Assembly (NCBI RefSeq): GCF_020297485.1
Contig: NZ_JAIWZC010000001.1
Location: 2,480,001 to 2,544,000, forward strand
Source: Enterocloster clostridioformis
GTDB taxonomy: Bacteria; Bacillota; Clostridia; Lachnospirales; Lachnospiraceae
Direction of reading: 5' to 3'
DNA: 64,000 nt
A program made the position numbers and the translations under genes. This document shows positions 63,729 through 64,000 of this stretch, piece by piece. Under the pieces are notes generated by a model. That model worked only from the letters and a program-made list of their open reading frames with translations. It searched no databases and was not told the DNA's origin. Position 1 is the stretch's first letter. Each line of letters starts with the position of its first letter.

Positions 63729-64000
63729 ATGAGCGAACAGACTCTGAATATGTTAAAGAAACTATCTCCCAAAAAAGAACATTCACTGGCTTTCCGCTGT
63801 TTCATAGGAGCTGCGGCCATTGTGCTGCTGACCGTGTCTGTGCACATCCTGGTATTCACAGCCATAGAGAGACACAGCGCGGTAAGGGACTTTCCGGAAT
63901 GGTACCAGCTCCTTGCAGCCCTGTCTGTGGATGCGCTTTACCCGCTGTTCATAGTGTCCCTGGTATCCATCATCAAGCGGGTATTCCGCATACCGGTGCA
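63729..64000 (+). CDS. Membrane protein, 5' part (cut by window edge)
   Basis: The frame is open from the ATG at 63729 to the window end (90 residues seen), with AAAGGAT 9 nt upstream; an ATG two codons earlier is too close to that site. Two membrane helices are visible: CFIGAAAIVLLTVSVHILVF and LLAALSVDALYPLFIVSLVS. Not recognised. Divergent from the MocR regulator gene. Confidence 0.65.
   Translation, partial: MSEQTLNMLKKLSPKKEHSLAFRCFIGAAAIVLLTVSVHILVFTAIERHSAVRDFPEWYQLLAALSVDALYPLFIVSLVSIIKRVFRIPV

Overview
The window looks like chromosomal DNA of an anaerobic, spore-forming, moderately GC-rich Clostridia member, most likely Lachnospiraceae of the Clostridium clostridioforme/Enterocloster type. 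This is an inference from the gene set (class III ribonucleotide reductase, rubrerythrin, YtaF-like sporulation protein, many YesM/YesN two-component systems, TRAP and AfuABC-like importers). No rRNA, tRNA, CRISPR array, prophage or integrase was seen.

1-10.9 kb is mostly core and housekeeping on the minus strand: nrdD (cut by the window edge, with paired NrdR boxes), dut-TPR-hflX, two small XRE regulators, ytaF, scpA-scpB, a metallophosphoesterase, a HAD phosphatase, rubrerythrin, and an XRE protein with a Lys-rich tail.

11-28.4 kb holds two related import and sensing loci in opposite orientation. Locus 1 (plus strand) is SBP-ATPase-permease-HK-RR. Locus 2 (minus strand) is SBP-permease-ATPase-SBP-HK-RR, where the second SBP overlaps the kinase gene. 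The parts resemble AfuABC sugar-phosphate importers joined to HptA/HptS/HptR-type extracytoplasmic sensing. A divergent merR-MATE pair with a MerR-type promoter lies between them.

28.4-34.1 kb is an operon of a NEW3-domain membrane protein, an ABC-2 ATPase and permease, then an OmpR-type regulator and its kinase, with an 11-bp-spaced direct repeat at the promoter. 34.1-36.8 kb is decayed: an amidohydrolase stub, a GGDEF/EAL remnant, and an IS630-like element whose transposase needs a -1 frameshift.

36.8-45.8 kb is a carbohydrate or organic-acid region: dctPQM under tandem LacI-type operators, a divergent LacI regulator, then HK-RR-DctP-mannose-6-phosphate isomerase. The RR of this second unit has no visible DNA-binding domain. 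45.9-54.0 kb alternates intact genes (D,D-carboxypeptidase, zinc ribbon, double-Nudix protein, guaB) with relics (an unidentified gene, etfB, a dapA-like gene, IS110).

54-64 kb is again core: a small ORF, a two-TM protein, a DtxR-type regulator divergent from feoAB, groES-groEL under a CIRCE element, an acidic membrane-anchored protein, a MORN-like protein, a MocR regulator, and the start of a membrane protein cut by the window edge.
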